Shown here: piece by piece, positions 8,282-16,650 of the stretch | How positions within the stretch are numbered: position 1 is the stretch's first letter | Layout of the letters: every line of letters starts with the position of its first letter | From: RGIG2945 sp045540355 | GTDB taxonomy: Bacteria > Bacillota > Clostridia > Oscillospirales > Acutalibacteraceae | Length of the DNA: 31,007 nt | Assembly (NCBI GenBank): GCA_045540355.1 | Contig: JAZQHB010000038.1 | Location: 1 to 31,007 of the forward strand | Reading direction: 5' to 3' | The notes under the pieces: generated by a model | What the model saw: only the letters and a program-made list of their open reading frames with translations | What the model was told of the DNA's origin: nothing | The model's database searches: none | Position numbers and translations under genes: made by a program

Positions 8282-10318
8282 TCAGCTTATCAGTGTACCT
8301 TCGGATTGAAGCTGAGTAAGATTTGAGTTTTCACCGAAATAATAATCATATATTCTTGCTGCTATGGGAGCAACGGCAGTTCCGCTCGGAGCACCCTCAA
8401 CCGCAACACAAAGTGCAATTTTAGGATTATCCGCAGGTGCATAGGAAATAAGGAAACCGTTATTGCCTACAAAGCTCTGACCGCCCGCGTTTGTTCTTAT
8501 AACCTGTGATGTACCGGTTTTTGCCGCAGTCTCTATTGTCAGATTACTGAAAGCTGCCTGACAGTATCCTACTGTACCAACCTTTTTCATGCCTGCTTTG
8601 ACTATATCAAGAGTTGATTTTTTGAATCCTGTTTCGCAAGCAACCGTTGTCCCCTTTTTAAGAACAGTTTCATTAAGTTCAGCATTTTTGACACTCTTCA
8701 CAAAGTGAAGCTCATTTCTTGTTCCGCCGTTTGCGATTGTCGCACAGTAGTTTGCAAGCTGAATCGGAGTGAAAAGATTTCCCGCCTGTCCGATACCTGA
8801 CTGTACTGTAAAACCTGCCTGCCATGACTGCTCAAGTGAATCTCTGTAAGCCGGACTGTCAAGGACACCCTCTGCTTCGGGCAACTCAACACCTGTTTTT
8901 TCACCGAGACCTAACAAGGTTCTGTATTGATTCATTTTGTCGATACCTAATATATTCGCCATGTTGTAGAAAAATGTATTACAAGATTCGTTTATGGCTT
9001 CAACAACATTGACATGTCTTGAAGCATGGTACTGATTACATCTGAAAACATGGTCACCAAACTCAAAGGTTGTATCACAATAATATGTTGTTGACTGGTC
9101 TATCTCTTTTTCTTCCAAAGCTGCTATTGCAACCGAGGGTTTTGCCGTTGAACCGGGTGCATAGGTGGAAAGCAACGCTCTGTTCCATAACGGAGCATTT
9201 GGTGCCTTGGCAAGCTCTTCATAGTCGTCTTTGTATGTTGAGATATCATAAGTCGGATAAGTTACCGATGCAAGTACATCACCCGTGTCAACCTCAACCA
9301 CAACAACCGCACCCGCGGGAGCTGTATCTGTTTTCATGTTTAAAATTTCTTCTTCGAGTGCTTTCATTGCAGCATTCTGCAAACCGCTGTCAATTGTAAG
9401 AATAACGGAATTCCCCTGTACCGGGTCGGTTGTTACGGTGCTTACAAGGTTGCCGTTTTCATCTTTATAAACAGACTTGTATCCGTCCGTACCCTTAAGA
9501 TATGATTCCATTTCATATTCTATTCCGTTTTTACCGATATCACTTGTGATACTATAGCCTTTGTCTTTTAAATTTTTGTATTCTTCGGCATCAATAGCAC
9601 CGACCGTTCCGAGGATATGCGGTGCAAGCTTTCCGTCATTATATTCTCTGTAAAGAGCAATTTCAACCTCTACACCTTCGTACTTCTCATGATTTTCTTC
9701 TATCAAAGCAACTATCTCATCACTTACATCATCTGCGAATGTATAGGGTGCACCTGTTCCGAAAAGCAATCTTTTCATATTATAGTAGACCGATGCGATG
9801 TTTCTTGCATCAACCAATGAATATTTTTCAAGTCCGTATTTTTCTATCATGACTTCCATGCAGTTTTCTGCGGTTGCATATTCGTTCATGTCAAGAAAGT
9901 CATTACTTTTTAAAAACGCTATGCTTGATTCACTGTCAGCCTTAAAAACAGGTTTGCCCGCTACGATTTCAATAGGCAATGTGTCATTCCACTCTTCACC
10001 TTGCTTTTTGAAAAGCGTTATCACCTTATGAACCAGTTCATTTCGTTCATCTTTCTTTTTCTCTGACGGGAAAGCCGCATAAATAAAATTGACTTCATAG
10101 CCTTGTCTGTTGCTTACAAGCGGAACACCGTTGCGGTCGAGTATTTCACCTCTTGCCGCCTGAACTTTTACAACACTGCCTTTGACTTTTTCGGATTCTT
10201 TTGCGTACTTTTCACCGTCAACAAGCTGCACTTTAACAAGGCATGCCGCAAAAACTGCAAGTATGCAACAAAATAATATAAGTATGATTTTGTTTCTGTT
10301 TTTAAAAACCTTGTTCAA
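8282..10318 (-). CDS. mrdA: Penicillin-binding protein 2 (elongasome transpeptidase)
   Basis: A 678-residue class B penicillin-binding protein that cross-links peptidoglycan during lateral wall growth. Residues 9-31 are the single membrane anchor. The dimerisation/pedestal part includes RGEILDRNG (56-64). The transpeptidase motifs are all present: S390-T-A-K393 in APGSTAKP, S445-C-N447, and K600-T-G602 in AKTGTS. It sits directly after mreD (19-base gap) and before minD, as expected for PBP2 of the Rod complex. The start is TTG at 10318, supported by GGGAG seven bases upstream, a frame that begins with the anchor, and no ATG until residue 144. The partner SEDS glycosyltransferase RodA is not in the window. 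Confidence 0.95.
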   Translation of the reverse strand: MNKVFKNRNKIILILFCCILAVFAACLVKVQLVDGEKYAKESEKVKGSVVKVQAARGEILDRNGVPLVSNRQGYEVNFIYAAFPSEKKKDERNELVHKVITLFKKQGEEWNDTLPIEIVAGKPVFKADSESSIAFLKSNDFLDMNEYATAENCMEVMIEKYGLEKYSLVDARNIASVYYNMKRLLFGTGAPYTFADDVSDEIVALIEENHEKYEGVEVEIALYREYNDGKLAPHILGTVGAIDAEEYKNLKDKGYSITSDIGKNGIEYEMESYLKGTDGYKSVYKDENGNLVSTVTTDPVQGNSVILTIDSGLQNAAMKALEEEILNMKTDTAPAGAVVVVEVDTGDVLASVTYPTYDISTYKDDYEELAKAPNAPLWNRALLSTYAPGSTAKPSVAIAALEEKEIDQSTTYYCDTTFEFGDHVFRCNQYHASRHVNVVEAINESCNTFFYNMANILGIDKMNQYRTLLGLGEKTGVELPEAEGVLDSPAYRDSLEQSWQAGFTVQSGIGQAGNLFTPIQLANYCATIANGGTRNELHFVKSVKNAELNETVLKKGTTVACETGFKKSTLDIVKAGMKKVGTVGYCQAAFSNLTIETAAKTGTSQVIRTNAGGQSFVGNNGFLISYAPADNPKIALCVAVEGAPSGTAVAPIAARIYDYYFGENSNLTQLQSEGTLIS

Positions 10319-10337
10319 AACTTTTCTCCCGAGCTGA

Positions 10338-10877
10338 TTATATTTCCGTCTGATACTTTCCGAAAATCGCTCTTACAATAAAATAAAAAATCGGTATAAA
10401 TAAGAAAGAATAAAATGCCGATGGTAGATAGAATGTAAAAAACAGACTTTGTCCGTATCCTTTGAATACATAAAAAACCAACCAATATATCAAAGCCTGA
10501 AGCAAACAGGAAACTGAACCAATCAACAATGCCGTCAGAAGATTATTACGCATCCTTGATGTTATCAGTAATCCCGAAGTAAAGCATACTATCAGAAAAA
10601 ATATCGCATAAAATCCGTCACCTGTCGCCATAGGAATATCACAAAAAACACCTGCAACAACACACAGTATTATTCCTGCCCATTCTCGTTCAAACATACT
10701 GATGCATACTGCAAGCGGCAAAAGCGGCAGGGCAGAAACTCCGAGTATTCTCGGCGGAAAAATTCCCGTATTCTGCAACACTGCCGTAACGATTATTATC
10801 AGCAACAACCATGCCCGTCTTGCGACAAGCGGTTTACTGTTTGTTTCACTTGTGAATATATCCCGTCTGTAAGACAT
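10338..10877 (-). CDS. mreD: Rod shape-determining membrane protein MreD
   Basis: A small integral membrane protein of the elongasome that links MreC to the wall synthesis enzymes. It has 179 residues with about five hydrophobic segments, starting at residues 21-38. The segment GVFCDIPMATGDGFYAI resembles the conserved MreD loop with D and G residues between helices. The ATG start has GGAAAGG 12 bases upstream. It lies 29 bases after mreC and 19 bases before mrdA, in the standard order. MreD is poorly conserved, so the call rests equally on position, size and hydrophobicity. Confidence 0.9.
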   Translation of the reverse strand: MSYRRDIFTSETNSKPLVARRAWLLLIIIVTAVLQNTGIFPPRILGVSALPLLPLAVCISMFEREWAGIILCVVAGVFCDIPMATGDGFYAIFFLIVCFTSGLLITSRMRNNLLTALLIGSVSCLLQALIYWLVFYVFKGYGQSLFFTFYLPSAFYSFLFIPIFYFIVRAIFGKYQTEI

Positions 10878-10906
10878 CTGATCACATAGCCTTTCCGATA
10901 ATTGTT

Positions 10907-11734
10907 TTACTTATCTGTCATTACAAAAACATTTGTAATTTTTGAAATATCTGCATAGGGTTTGATTATCGCACTTGTTGAGATAGTATCCTCATTATCT
11001 CTCAGCTCAACAATTTCACCAATCATCAAATCTCTCGGATAAACCTCACCTATACCGGTTGTGCATATAATATCGCCTACAACCATCTTAGATTTTCTGT
11101 CGAGGTTGGATATCTGACTGTTACCCTCGGTTGCAACTTCAACTGTATTTGTGATGAAAGTGGATTCCGAGGTTGAAATATCATAAACGCTGATTTTTAC
11201 CTGCGGGTCAGTCACGCTCAGAACAACGGAATAATTCGGCTTTACTGTTTTGACAACACCGACAAGGTATTTGCCGTAAACAACCGGGTCGTTTACATTT
11301 ACACCGTGAAGCTTACCCTTGTTTATTGTGAAAGAACCGAATTTTTCTGACGGATTTCTGCCCGTAAGTGCGGCACCGACAAGATTGTATTCGGGATTGT
11401 CCTCTTTGATTTTTAATGTTTCTTCATAAAGACTCAATTTCTTCTTGGTGTTTTCATAATCGACAAGCTTATCGCGATACTCCGCAAGCTGCTTGTCCTT
11501 TTTTGCAATTTCGTCCTGCAACTTTTCTGTCGATTCAAACGGAGCAAGCAAGCCGTCGAACTTTTCGGTAATAAATACCGCCGCTCTCTGAACAGGACTT
11601 AAGATGCCTCCGCCCAATGCAGTTGCTGCCGCTGATTTCGAAATTGCAAAAACAGCAACAAGCAACGATATCAGCAGCACGATAAAAATCGTTATGAAAA
11701 TTTTAAATTTTCTGCTTTTAAAAAAGGAACGCAT
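10907..11734 (-). CDS. mreC: Rod shape-determining protein MreC
   Basis: A bitopic membrane protein that scaffolds MreB, MreD and PBP2 outside the membrane. It has 275 residues, a basic N-terminus (MRSFFKSRKFK) and a transmembrane helix at about 12-32. A coiled coil follows at about 67-112, rich in K/E/L. The extracytoplasmic two-barrel MreC core begins near residue 117 (LVGAALTGRNP) and includes INKGKLHGVNVNDPVV and a TTGIGEVYPRDLMIGEI segment typical of the family. It starts 8 bases after mreB. Its AAGAGG site lies inside the end of mreB, which suggests coupled translation. Confidence 0.94.
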   Translation of the reverse strand: MRSFFKSRKFKIFITIFIVLLISLLVAVFAISKSAAATALGGGILSPVQRAAVFITEKFDGLLAPFESTEKLQDEIAKKDKQLAEYRDKLVDYENTKKKLSLYEETLKIKEDNPEYNLVGAALTGRNPSEKFGSFTINKGKLHGVNVNDPVVYGKYLVGVVKTVKPNYSVVLSVTDPQVKISVYDISTSESTFITNTVEVATEGNSQISNLDRKSKMVVGDIICTTGIGEVYPRDLMIGEIVELRDNEDTISTSAIIKPYADISKITNVFVMTDK

Positions 11735-11742
11735 TAAAAATT

Positions 11743-12732
11743 TTACCTCTTTTTATAATTCAGGCACATACCTGTACCCATAACAACACATTCAAGCGGA
11801 TTATCTGCAACATGAACGGGTATTTTTGTTTCAACGGAGATAAGCTTATCAAGTCCTCTCAGCTGAGAGCCGCCGCCCGTCAATACTATACCGCGGTCGA
11901 TGATATCAGCAGCTAATTCCGGGGGTGTTTTTTCAAGGGTTTCTCTGATTGTGTCGAGAATCTGATTGATGGGCTCAAATAAAGCTTCTCTGATTTCGCT
12001 TGCGGTTACTTCAACAAGCTTCGGTAAACCGTCCATAAGATTTCTGCCCTTGACCACCATTGTACCTTCATCATCGTAAGGATATGCAGAACCTATGCGG
12101 ATTTTGATATCCTCTGCAGTTCTGTCTCCAATAAGAAGATTGTATTTTTTCTTGATATATGCAACTATCGCATCATCAAAGTTATCACCCGCAACTCTTG
12201 CAGAACGAGATGTTACTATATCACTCAAGGCAATAACCGCAACCTCTGCGGTACCGCCGCCGATATCAACTATCATACTGCCTGTTGCTTCCGTAACAGG
12301 TAAGCCTGCACCGAATGCCGCTGCAAGGGGCTCTTCAATAAGACTTGCAAATCTCGGGCCCGCAGCCTTTGCCGCATCTCTTACCGCGCGTCTTTCAACT
12401 TCGGTAACACCTGACGGAATACAAACCAACGCTCTTGCACGGTTAAACGGAGCACCGTTAAGAGCTTTTTTAATAAATGCTCTGAGCATATCTGCCGCCA
12501 TATCAAAATCAGCAATAACTCCGTCTTTAAGAGGACGCACCGCCGTTATGGAGCCCGGTGTTCTGCCGATCATTTCCTTTGCCTGTTTACCGACAGCAAC
12601 AACTCTCGGAGGATTGAGCGTAGTATCAACCGCAACAACCGACGGTTCATTTATTACTATACCCTTGCCCTTAACATAAACGAGCGTATTAGCCGTTCCG
12701 AGGTCAATACCTATATCCTGTGAAAAAAGCAT
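11743..12732 (-). CDS. mreB: Rod shape-determining actin-like protein MreB
   Basis: A cytoplasmic actin homologue that orients lateral wall synthesis. It has 329 residues, close to the family length. Phosphate-1 motif IGIDLGTANTLVYV lies at 7-20, IVDIGGGTAEVAVI is phosphate-2, and GIVLTGGGSQLRGLD is the adenosine motif. GGAGG sits 7 bases before the ATG. The gene begins only 18 bases after the lipoprotein gene at 12751-13440, so the two share a transcript, probably started by the promoter at 13485-13513. The sequence shows no unusual feature. Confidence 0.97.
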   Translation of the reverse strand: MLFSQDIGIDLGTANTLVYVKGKGIVINEPSVVAVDTTLNPPRVVAVGKQAKEMIGRTPGSITAVRPLKDGVIADFDMAADMLRAFIKKALNGAPFNRARALVCIPSGVTEVERRAVRDAAKAAGPRFASLIEEPLAAAFGAGLPVTEATGSMIVDIGGGTAEVAVIALSDIVTSRSARVAGDNFDDAIVAYIKKKYNLLIGDRTAEDIKIRIGSAYPYDDEGTMVVKGRNLMDGLPKLVEVTASEIREALFEPINQILDTIRETLEKTPPELAADIIDRGIVLTGGGSQLRGLDKLISVETKIPVHVADNPLECVVMGTGMCLNYKKR

Positions 12733-12750
12733 TTCATTTCCTCCTGAGCC

Positions 12751-13440
12751 TTACTTGTAAATTATTTCTGAAATCAATTTATCAAAATCAACCTTGCCTT
12801 TGTTTTCGGGTGAAATTACACCTGTGTACTGTAAAGTATCTTCTCCCGCATCAACGAGATACACTATGAGTGACTGACCTGTTTTTCCGTCTGCACCCTT
12901 TTCTTTAAGAGTGTAATCTCTTGTGATTTTGACCATTTTCTTTCCGCCGATTTCAGCTTCACCTTTTTTGAAAGAATGATCTTTAACAAGGTCGCTGTTT
13001 TCTTCTACTTTAAACTGTTTCATCCATCTGCTTTCAACATCTTCAACAGTCTGACCTTCTTCAATCTGTATAGTATACTGTGCGTCATATTCGTTATTTT
13101 CAATTATGATTGTTGTAAGTCTGCCAATCTGCTCCCAACCCTCGGGAATTTTAGTCTTGACATACCTGTTGTGAACGAAATCACCGATTTCCAAAACCTC
13201 GGGGAATGTTACGCTCTCTGTAACAAGGTTGCCGTCTTTATCCTTGATTTCGTTACCGTTTGCATCAGTTTTCGGAACAACAATATTGCCGTCTTTATCC
13301 TGCAGCATTTCTTTGTTTTCGTCTGTCATATATTCAATGGTGTTACCTTCTCTGTCAACTATTGTTTCCTCACCGCAAGCACCAAAAACAAGTGTTGTTG
13401 CAAGTACGGCAGCTATAACAAGCGGATATTTCTTTTTCAT
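12751..13440 (-). CDS. Lipoprotein, first gene of the mre operon
   Basis: A 229-residue predicted lipoprotein. The signal peptide ends in the lipobox VFGAC, with the lipidated Cys near residue 22. After it comes a run of short units of the form D-x-x/D-G-N (DREGN, DKDGN, DANGN, DKDGN) at about 29-72, then a globular domain to the C-terminus ending VDFDKLISEIIYK. It is a clear paralogue of the next gene upstream, which has the same D-G-N units and a matching VDFDKIIASVIYK end. I do not recognise the C-terminal domain, though it has the size and pattern of small PsbP- or DUF-type lipoproteins. A good promoter lies just upstream and mreB starts 18 bases downstream. This places it in the elongasome transcript, but a role in shape is inference from position only. 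Confidence 0.85.
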   Translation of the reverse strand: MKKKYPLVIAAVLATTLVFGACGEETIVDREGNTIEYMTDENKEMLQDKDGNIVVPKTDANGNEIKDKDGNLVTESVTFPEVLEIGDFVHNRYVKTKIPEGWEQIGRLTTIIIENNEYDAQYTIQIEEGQTVEDVESRWMKQFKVEENSDLVKDHSFKKGEAEIGGKKMVKITRDYTLKEKGADGKTGQSLIVYLVDAGEDTLQYTGVISPENKGKVDFDKLISEIIYK

Positions 13441-13484
13441 AATCTTCCTCCGTATAATATAGAATTAAATTTCCTTAACGATAT

Positions 13485-13513
13485 ATTTTACCACAGCAAA
13501 AACTTTTCGTCAA
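13485..13513 (-). promoter_or_regulatory. Promoter for the lipoprotein-mreBCD-mrdA-minD operon
   Basis: On the minus strand, TTGACG (13513-13508) and TAAAAT (13490-13485) are separated by 17 bases. It lies between the two paralogous lipoprotein genes, about 45 bases before the ATG of the second. No terminator-like stem was seen between the following genes down to minD. Confidence 0.75.
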
Positions 13514-13526
13514 TCAAAATCGGGTC

Positions 13527-14234
13527 TTATTTGTAGATAACCGATGCAATGATCTTATCAAAGTCAACTTTATCCTTATATTCGGGTAAAATCGAGCCCT
13601 GGAAATTGTAAGTTTTTCCGTCTTTTGAATGAACATACATATAAAGAATCTGTGATTCCGGGTCTTCTTCCGAAACATATTTTTTATCAATTGAATACTC
13701 TATTGTAATCTTTGTCATCTCGATTCCGCCGAGCTTAACTTTTTCACTTTTGAAGGACGCCTCTTTGTATGCGGGCACTTTTTTCATCTGATCCGCCATT
13801 TGTTTGTAGCCGTCTGTAATCTCTTTTTCGTCCTTGTTTTCGCTGACATCGAGAACATACTGTGCACCGTATTTTTCATAGTTCATTGTAATCATAAGTG
13901 AACCTGTCTGTGTCCAGCCTTCTTCCGGTTTAATTTTTACATACTGATCCTCAACAAAGCCGTTGGCTTCAAGTATGTCGGGATATGTAACCGCCTGGGT
14001 TACCTGATTGCCGTTATCATCGGTAACCTCTTTACCCTTTGCATCAGTCACAACCTCAATGATATTACCGTCCTCGTTCTGCATTGTGTTTCCTTCTTTA
14101 TCGGTTGCAAGAATGTGAATATTATCTTCTCTGTCTTTTATAATTCTTTCATCTTCATAGTCCTTTGAGCAAGCAGTAAACACCGTTATCAAAGTCATGG
14201 TTGCCAAAATAATTGCAATATATTTTTTATTCAT
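13527..14234 (-). CDS. Lipoprotein, tandem paralogue upstream of the mre operon
   Basis: A 235-residue predicted lipoprotein with lipobox VFTAC (Cys near residue 22). An acidic repeat stretch follows (DREDN, DKEGN, NEDGN, DAKGK, DDNGN) at about 35-80, then a domain similar to that of the downstream gene (compare VTYPDILEANGFVEDQYVK with VTFPEVLEIGDFVHNRYVK). It is separated from its paralogue by 86 bases that contain a promoter, so the two genes may be expressed to different levels. GGAGG lies 11 bases before the ATG. I did not find a convincing promoter for this gene in 14235-14355. Function unknown. Confidence 0.82.
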   Translation of the reverse strand: MNKKYIAIILATMTLITVFTACSKDYEDERIIKDREDNIHILATDKEGNTMQNEDGNIIEVVTDAKGKEVTDDNGNQVTQAVTYPDILEANGFVEDQYVKIKPEEGWTQTGSLMITMNYEKYGAQYVLDVSENKDEKEITDGYKQMADQMKKVPAYKEASFKSEKVKLGGIEMTKITIEYSIDKKYVSEEDPESQILYMYVHSKDGKTYNFQGSILPEYKDKVDFDKIIASVIYK

Positions 14235-14355
14235 GATTCCCTTTTCCTCCGATTCAATTTCTGTTTAACGGATATGGTTAAAATCCGCCCGATATTTTGT
14301 TATGAACTATGCATTGGTGCTCCGGCTGATTTCAGATAAAATGTAATTTTGAGAT

Positions 14356-14439
14356 AAAATTGGTTGTAGTGCGGTTTTGCAGCGTGAGTGCTGTGCAAAA
14401 GCACCGCCTCACGCAAAAAATTGTGCTACAGCCGATTTT
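14356..14439. repeat. 84-base imperfect palindrome between lipoprotein and phosphoesterase genes
   Basis: Nested arms around 14397: AAAAT-TGG/CCG-ATTTT outermost, then TTGTAGTGC with GTGCTACAG, GCGTGAG with CTCACGC, and GTGC-AAAA-GCAC at the tip. It starts 13 bases after the stop of the phosphoesterase gene on the minus strand. It could act as that gene's terminator, although no clean U-run follows, or it may be a REP- or MITE-like repeat. The remaining bases 14235-14355 hold only the lipoprotein leader. Confidence 0.55.
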
Positions 14440-14451
14440 AGCCAAAATTTT

Positions 14452-15147
14452 TTATTCTAAGATGTCGCCGGTGCGTATATTTATGATGTTGTTGAATACC
14501 GCAATGTACGAATTGGAAATAAACTTGTCCATGTGCATACTGCCAAAGAACCATTTGTCAAACTTAACCATTTGTCCGAGCTCTTCGAAATAGGTATTGA
14601 GACCGGTTACTTTTAAGGATTCCGTTTCGTCCTGAAGATTCAAGAAGCTCTTTATTTTAAGCGGTGGCTCATGCGTTATCATAACATCTACGGTGCAGTC
14701 AAATTTTTCAAGATTTTCCGCACCCTCACGAAGCTCGTCCTTGCTCGGAATTTCATCTTTCGACCAGGTGTTCTGCTCGAAACGGTAATCTATGTCGGGG
14801 CTTTCGCCTCCGCCCATAGTGAAAATTCTTCTTCCCTCGATGGTGTAGACCTGTCCTCGCATAAGATGATATATATTGTCGGCAATTTTATGTGCACGAC
14901 CGCCCTTGAACTCACATTCGCGGTAGGCGTTGAGTGTGTCGAAATTTTCGTGAGTGCCGTCAATGAAGCAAATTGTATATTTTTTCTTTGCAAGCTTTTT
15001 AAGATTTTTCTGTTCAGTCTTACTGTTATCCCAGATAAATCCGAAGTCACCGCAAACGATAATCGTATCATTTTTACTCAAACCCTTGAGCTTTGAGTTT
15101 GAAAAACGCTTTATATCTCCGTGTGTATCACCGGTTACAAAAACCAT
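14452..15147 (-). CDS. Calcineurin-like metallophosphoesterase
   Basis: A 231-residue predicted cytoplasmic phosphoesterase with a two-metal site; the substrate is unknown. Motifs in order: GDTHGD (6-11, metal ligands D7 and H9), GDFG (33-36, D34), DGTHEN (63-68) in place of the usual GNHE, THEPP (158-162, H159), and SMHMD near 203-207 in place of GHxH. The Asn of motif III appears as Thr65, and the first His of the last motif is not evident. Activity may therefore be altered. The ATG has AAGGAG 9 bases upstream. It is divergent from the carboxypeptidase-like gene, with their promoters back to back in 15148-15246. It appears to be a single-gene unit. Confidence 0.85.
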   Translation of the reverse strand: MVFVTGDTHGDIKRFSNSKLKGLSKNDTIIVCGDFGFIWDNSKTEQKNLKKLAKKKYTICFIDGTHENFDTLNAYRECEFKGGRAHKIADNIYHLMRGQVYTIEGRRIFTMGGGESPDIDYRFEQNTWSKDEIPSKDELREGAENLEKFDCTVDVMITHEPPLKIKSFLNLQDETESLKVTGLNTYFEELGQMVKFDKWFFGSMHMDKFISNSYIAVFNNIINIRTGDILE

Positions 15148-15173
15148 TTACAGTTTCTCCTTTCGTTTTTTGA

Positions 15174-15202
15174 TTGATTTTTATTATTTTTGTGGTATAC
15201 TT
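15174..15202 (+). promoter_or_regulatory. Promoter for the carboxypeptidase-like / FAD gene pair
   Basis: TTGATT (15174-15179) and TATACT (15197-15202) with a 17-base spacer lie 45 bases before the ATG at 15247. A second TATAAT at 15217-15222 lacks a good -35. A weak minus-strand promoter for the phosphoesterase (TTACAA with an AATAAT-like -10) may overlap the same region. Confidence 0.6.
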
Positions 15203-15246
15203 AGACTTGTAATTTATATAATACTACATCAGTTGGGGTTTTGTCT

Positions 15247-16647
15247 ATGAAAAAAACAATAAAATTTATGTCCTGTTTTTTAATTATTTTTGTATTACTT
15301 TCAAATTCTGCCTTTGCGGTCTTCCAACCGAGTGAAAAAACCTATTCTGACATATACCTTGTTGCAAGTATCGACAACGGCGAAGTCATCGCTTCCAAAA
15401 ACAGTAATATGAAAACTCAACCTGCCGCTTTGGCCACAATTGTTACTGCAGCGGTGGTAATGGAAAGTTGTCAAAATCTTGATGAATATGTGACAATGTC
15501 ACATTCAGCGTATGATTCGATTCTCGGCACAGGTCTTGTTACCGCAAACCTCGCGGTCGGAGAAAAAATCAAAATCAGAGATTTGCTTTACTGTATGTTG
15601 ATGTTCAGTGCTGCTGATGCGTCAGTAGCACTTGCAGAACGAGCAGGGGGAAACACCGATGAATTCGTCAATAAAATGAATGCTTACGCAAAAAAAATCG
15701 GTTGCAAAAATACTGTTTTTAAAAACCCTCACGGTCTTGATGCTCAGGGACAGTATACTACCGCGAGTGATATGCTCACCATCGTAAAAAAAGCATTACA
15801 AAATCCGACTTTTGTCGAAATAACCTCAACAACATCTTATAAGCTTGCAAAAACAAATGCAAGTGATGAAAGAACAATCCACACCACCAATTATATGATA
15901 AATCCCGCTTATCCCACTTATTATTACCGTAATGCAAGCGGAATCAAGACAGGTGCAACCGACCTTGCCGGCAGGTGTGTGGCTTCTACCGCACACAAAG
16001 ACGGCTACAATTATGTCGCAATCGTAATGAAAGCACCCTCTAAAGATATCAACGGCGACGGCGAACTCGACAACTGTGCTTTGATTGATTGCAAAACTCT
16101 GTTTTCATGGACATTTGACAATATCAAGCTCAAAAAGGTTGTTACTGAGGGTCAGATAATCACGGAGCTTCCCGTTTCACATTCATGGGAAACCGACTAT
16201 GTGAGCCTCGTTGCTGCAAATGATTATTCCGCACTTGTGCCCTCGGGTCTTGACAGCACATCAGTTTATTTTGAGCTGGCTGACGGTTCACCGACCGAGC
16301 TTGACAGCTCCGTTAAAAAAGGTGATATTGTTGCAAAGGCAAATGTCTGTTACGGAAATGATGTCATCTGTACGATAGACCTTACCGTTTCCGAAAATAT
16401 TTCCAACAGTATTATCCTCACAATCCTACACTTCATACGCGATATTTTCGGCTCCGGTTTTGTCAAAGTGCTTCTGATTCTCCTTGCAATTCTTATCGTT
16501 GGATACATCATTCTTTGCATATATATTAACAGAAAGAAAAAATCAGCCCGGGTCAAACTCGTTACTCCGCCAAAAAGAAATACAGCAGATATTGAGCTTC
16601 AGAAAAAACGCGAGGAACGAGAAAAAAATAATAATTATTTGGAGTAA
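15247..16647 (+). CDS. D-alanyl-D-alanine carboxypeptidase-like protein, active site apparently lost
   Basis: 466 residues from the ATG at 15247, with GGGG 8 bases upstream; a TTG six bases earlier is less likely. It has a signal peptide (1-24) and an S11/PBP5-type fold over about 35-280, followed by a beta-rich C-terminal domain. A transmembrane helix lies at about 401-425, and a 40-residue charged cytoplasmic tail follows. Alignment by eye to the family is clear: DLLYCMLMFSAADASVALAE, FKNPHGLD and SGIKTG. The catalytic Ser and Lys of SxxK are replaced, with P59-A-A61-L-A-T64 in place of PASLTK. The Asn of SxN is Ala123 (S121-A-A). Only K234-T-G is intact. It is probably a non-enzymatic wall-binding or regulatory protein. 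The FAD gene follows 3 bases later. Confidence 0.85.
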   Translation: MKKTIKFMSCFLIIFVLLSNSAFAVFQPSEKTYSDIYLVASIDNGEVIASKNSNMKTQPAALATIVTAAVVMESCQNLDEYVTMSHSAYDSILGTGLVTANLAVGEKIKIRDLLYCMLMFSAADASVALAERAGGNTDEFVNKMNAYAKKIGCKNTVFKNPHGLDAQGQYTTASDMLTIVKKALQNPTFVEITSTTSYKLAKTNASDERTIHTTNYMINPAYPTYYYRNASGIKTGATDLAGRCVASTAHKDGYNYVAIVMKAPSKDINGDGELDNCALIDCKTLFSWTFDNIKLKKVVTEGQIITELPVSHSWETDYVSLVAANDYSALVPSGLDSTSVYFELADGSPTELDSSVKKGDIVAKANVCYGNDVICTIDLTVSENISNSIILTILHFIRDIFGSGFVKVLLILLAILIVGYIILCIYINRKKKSARVKLVTPPKRNTADIELQKKREEREKNNNYLE

Positions 16648-16650
16648 ATT

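Noticed and set aside
12095..12679. 194-residue plus-strand open frame
   Set aside because: It is antisense to mreB, whose coding sequence is unambiguous, and has no start signals.
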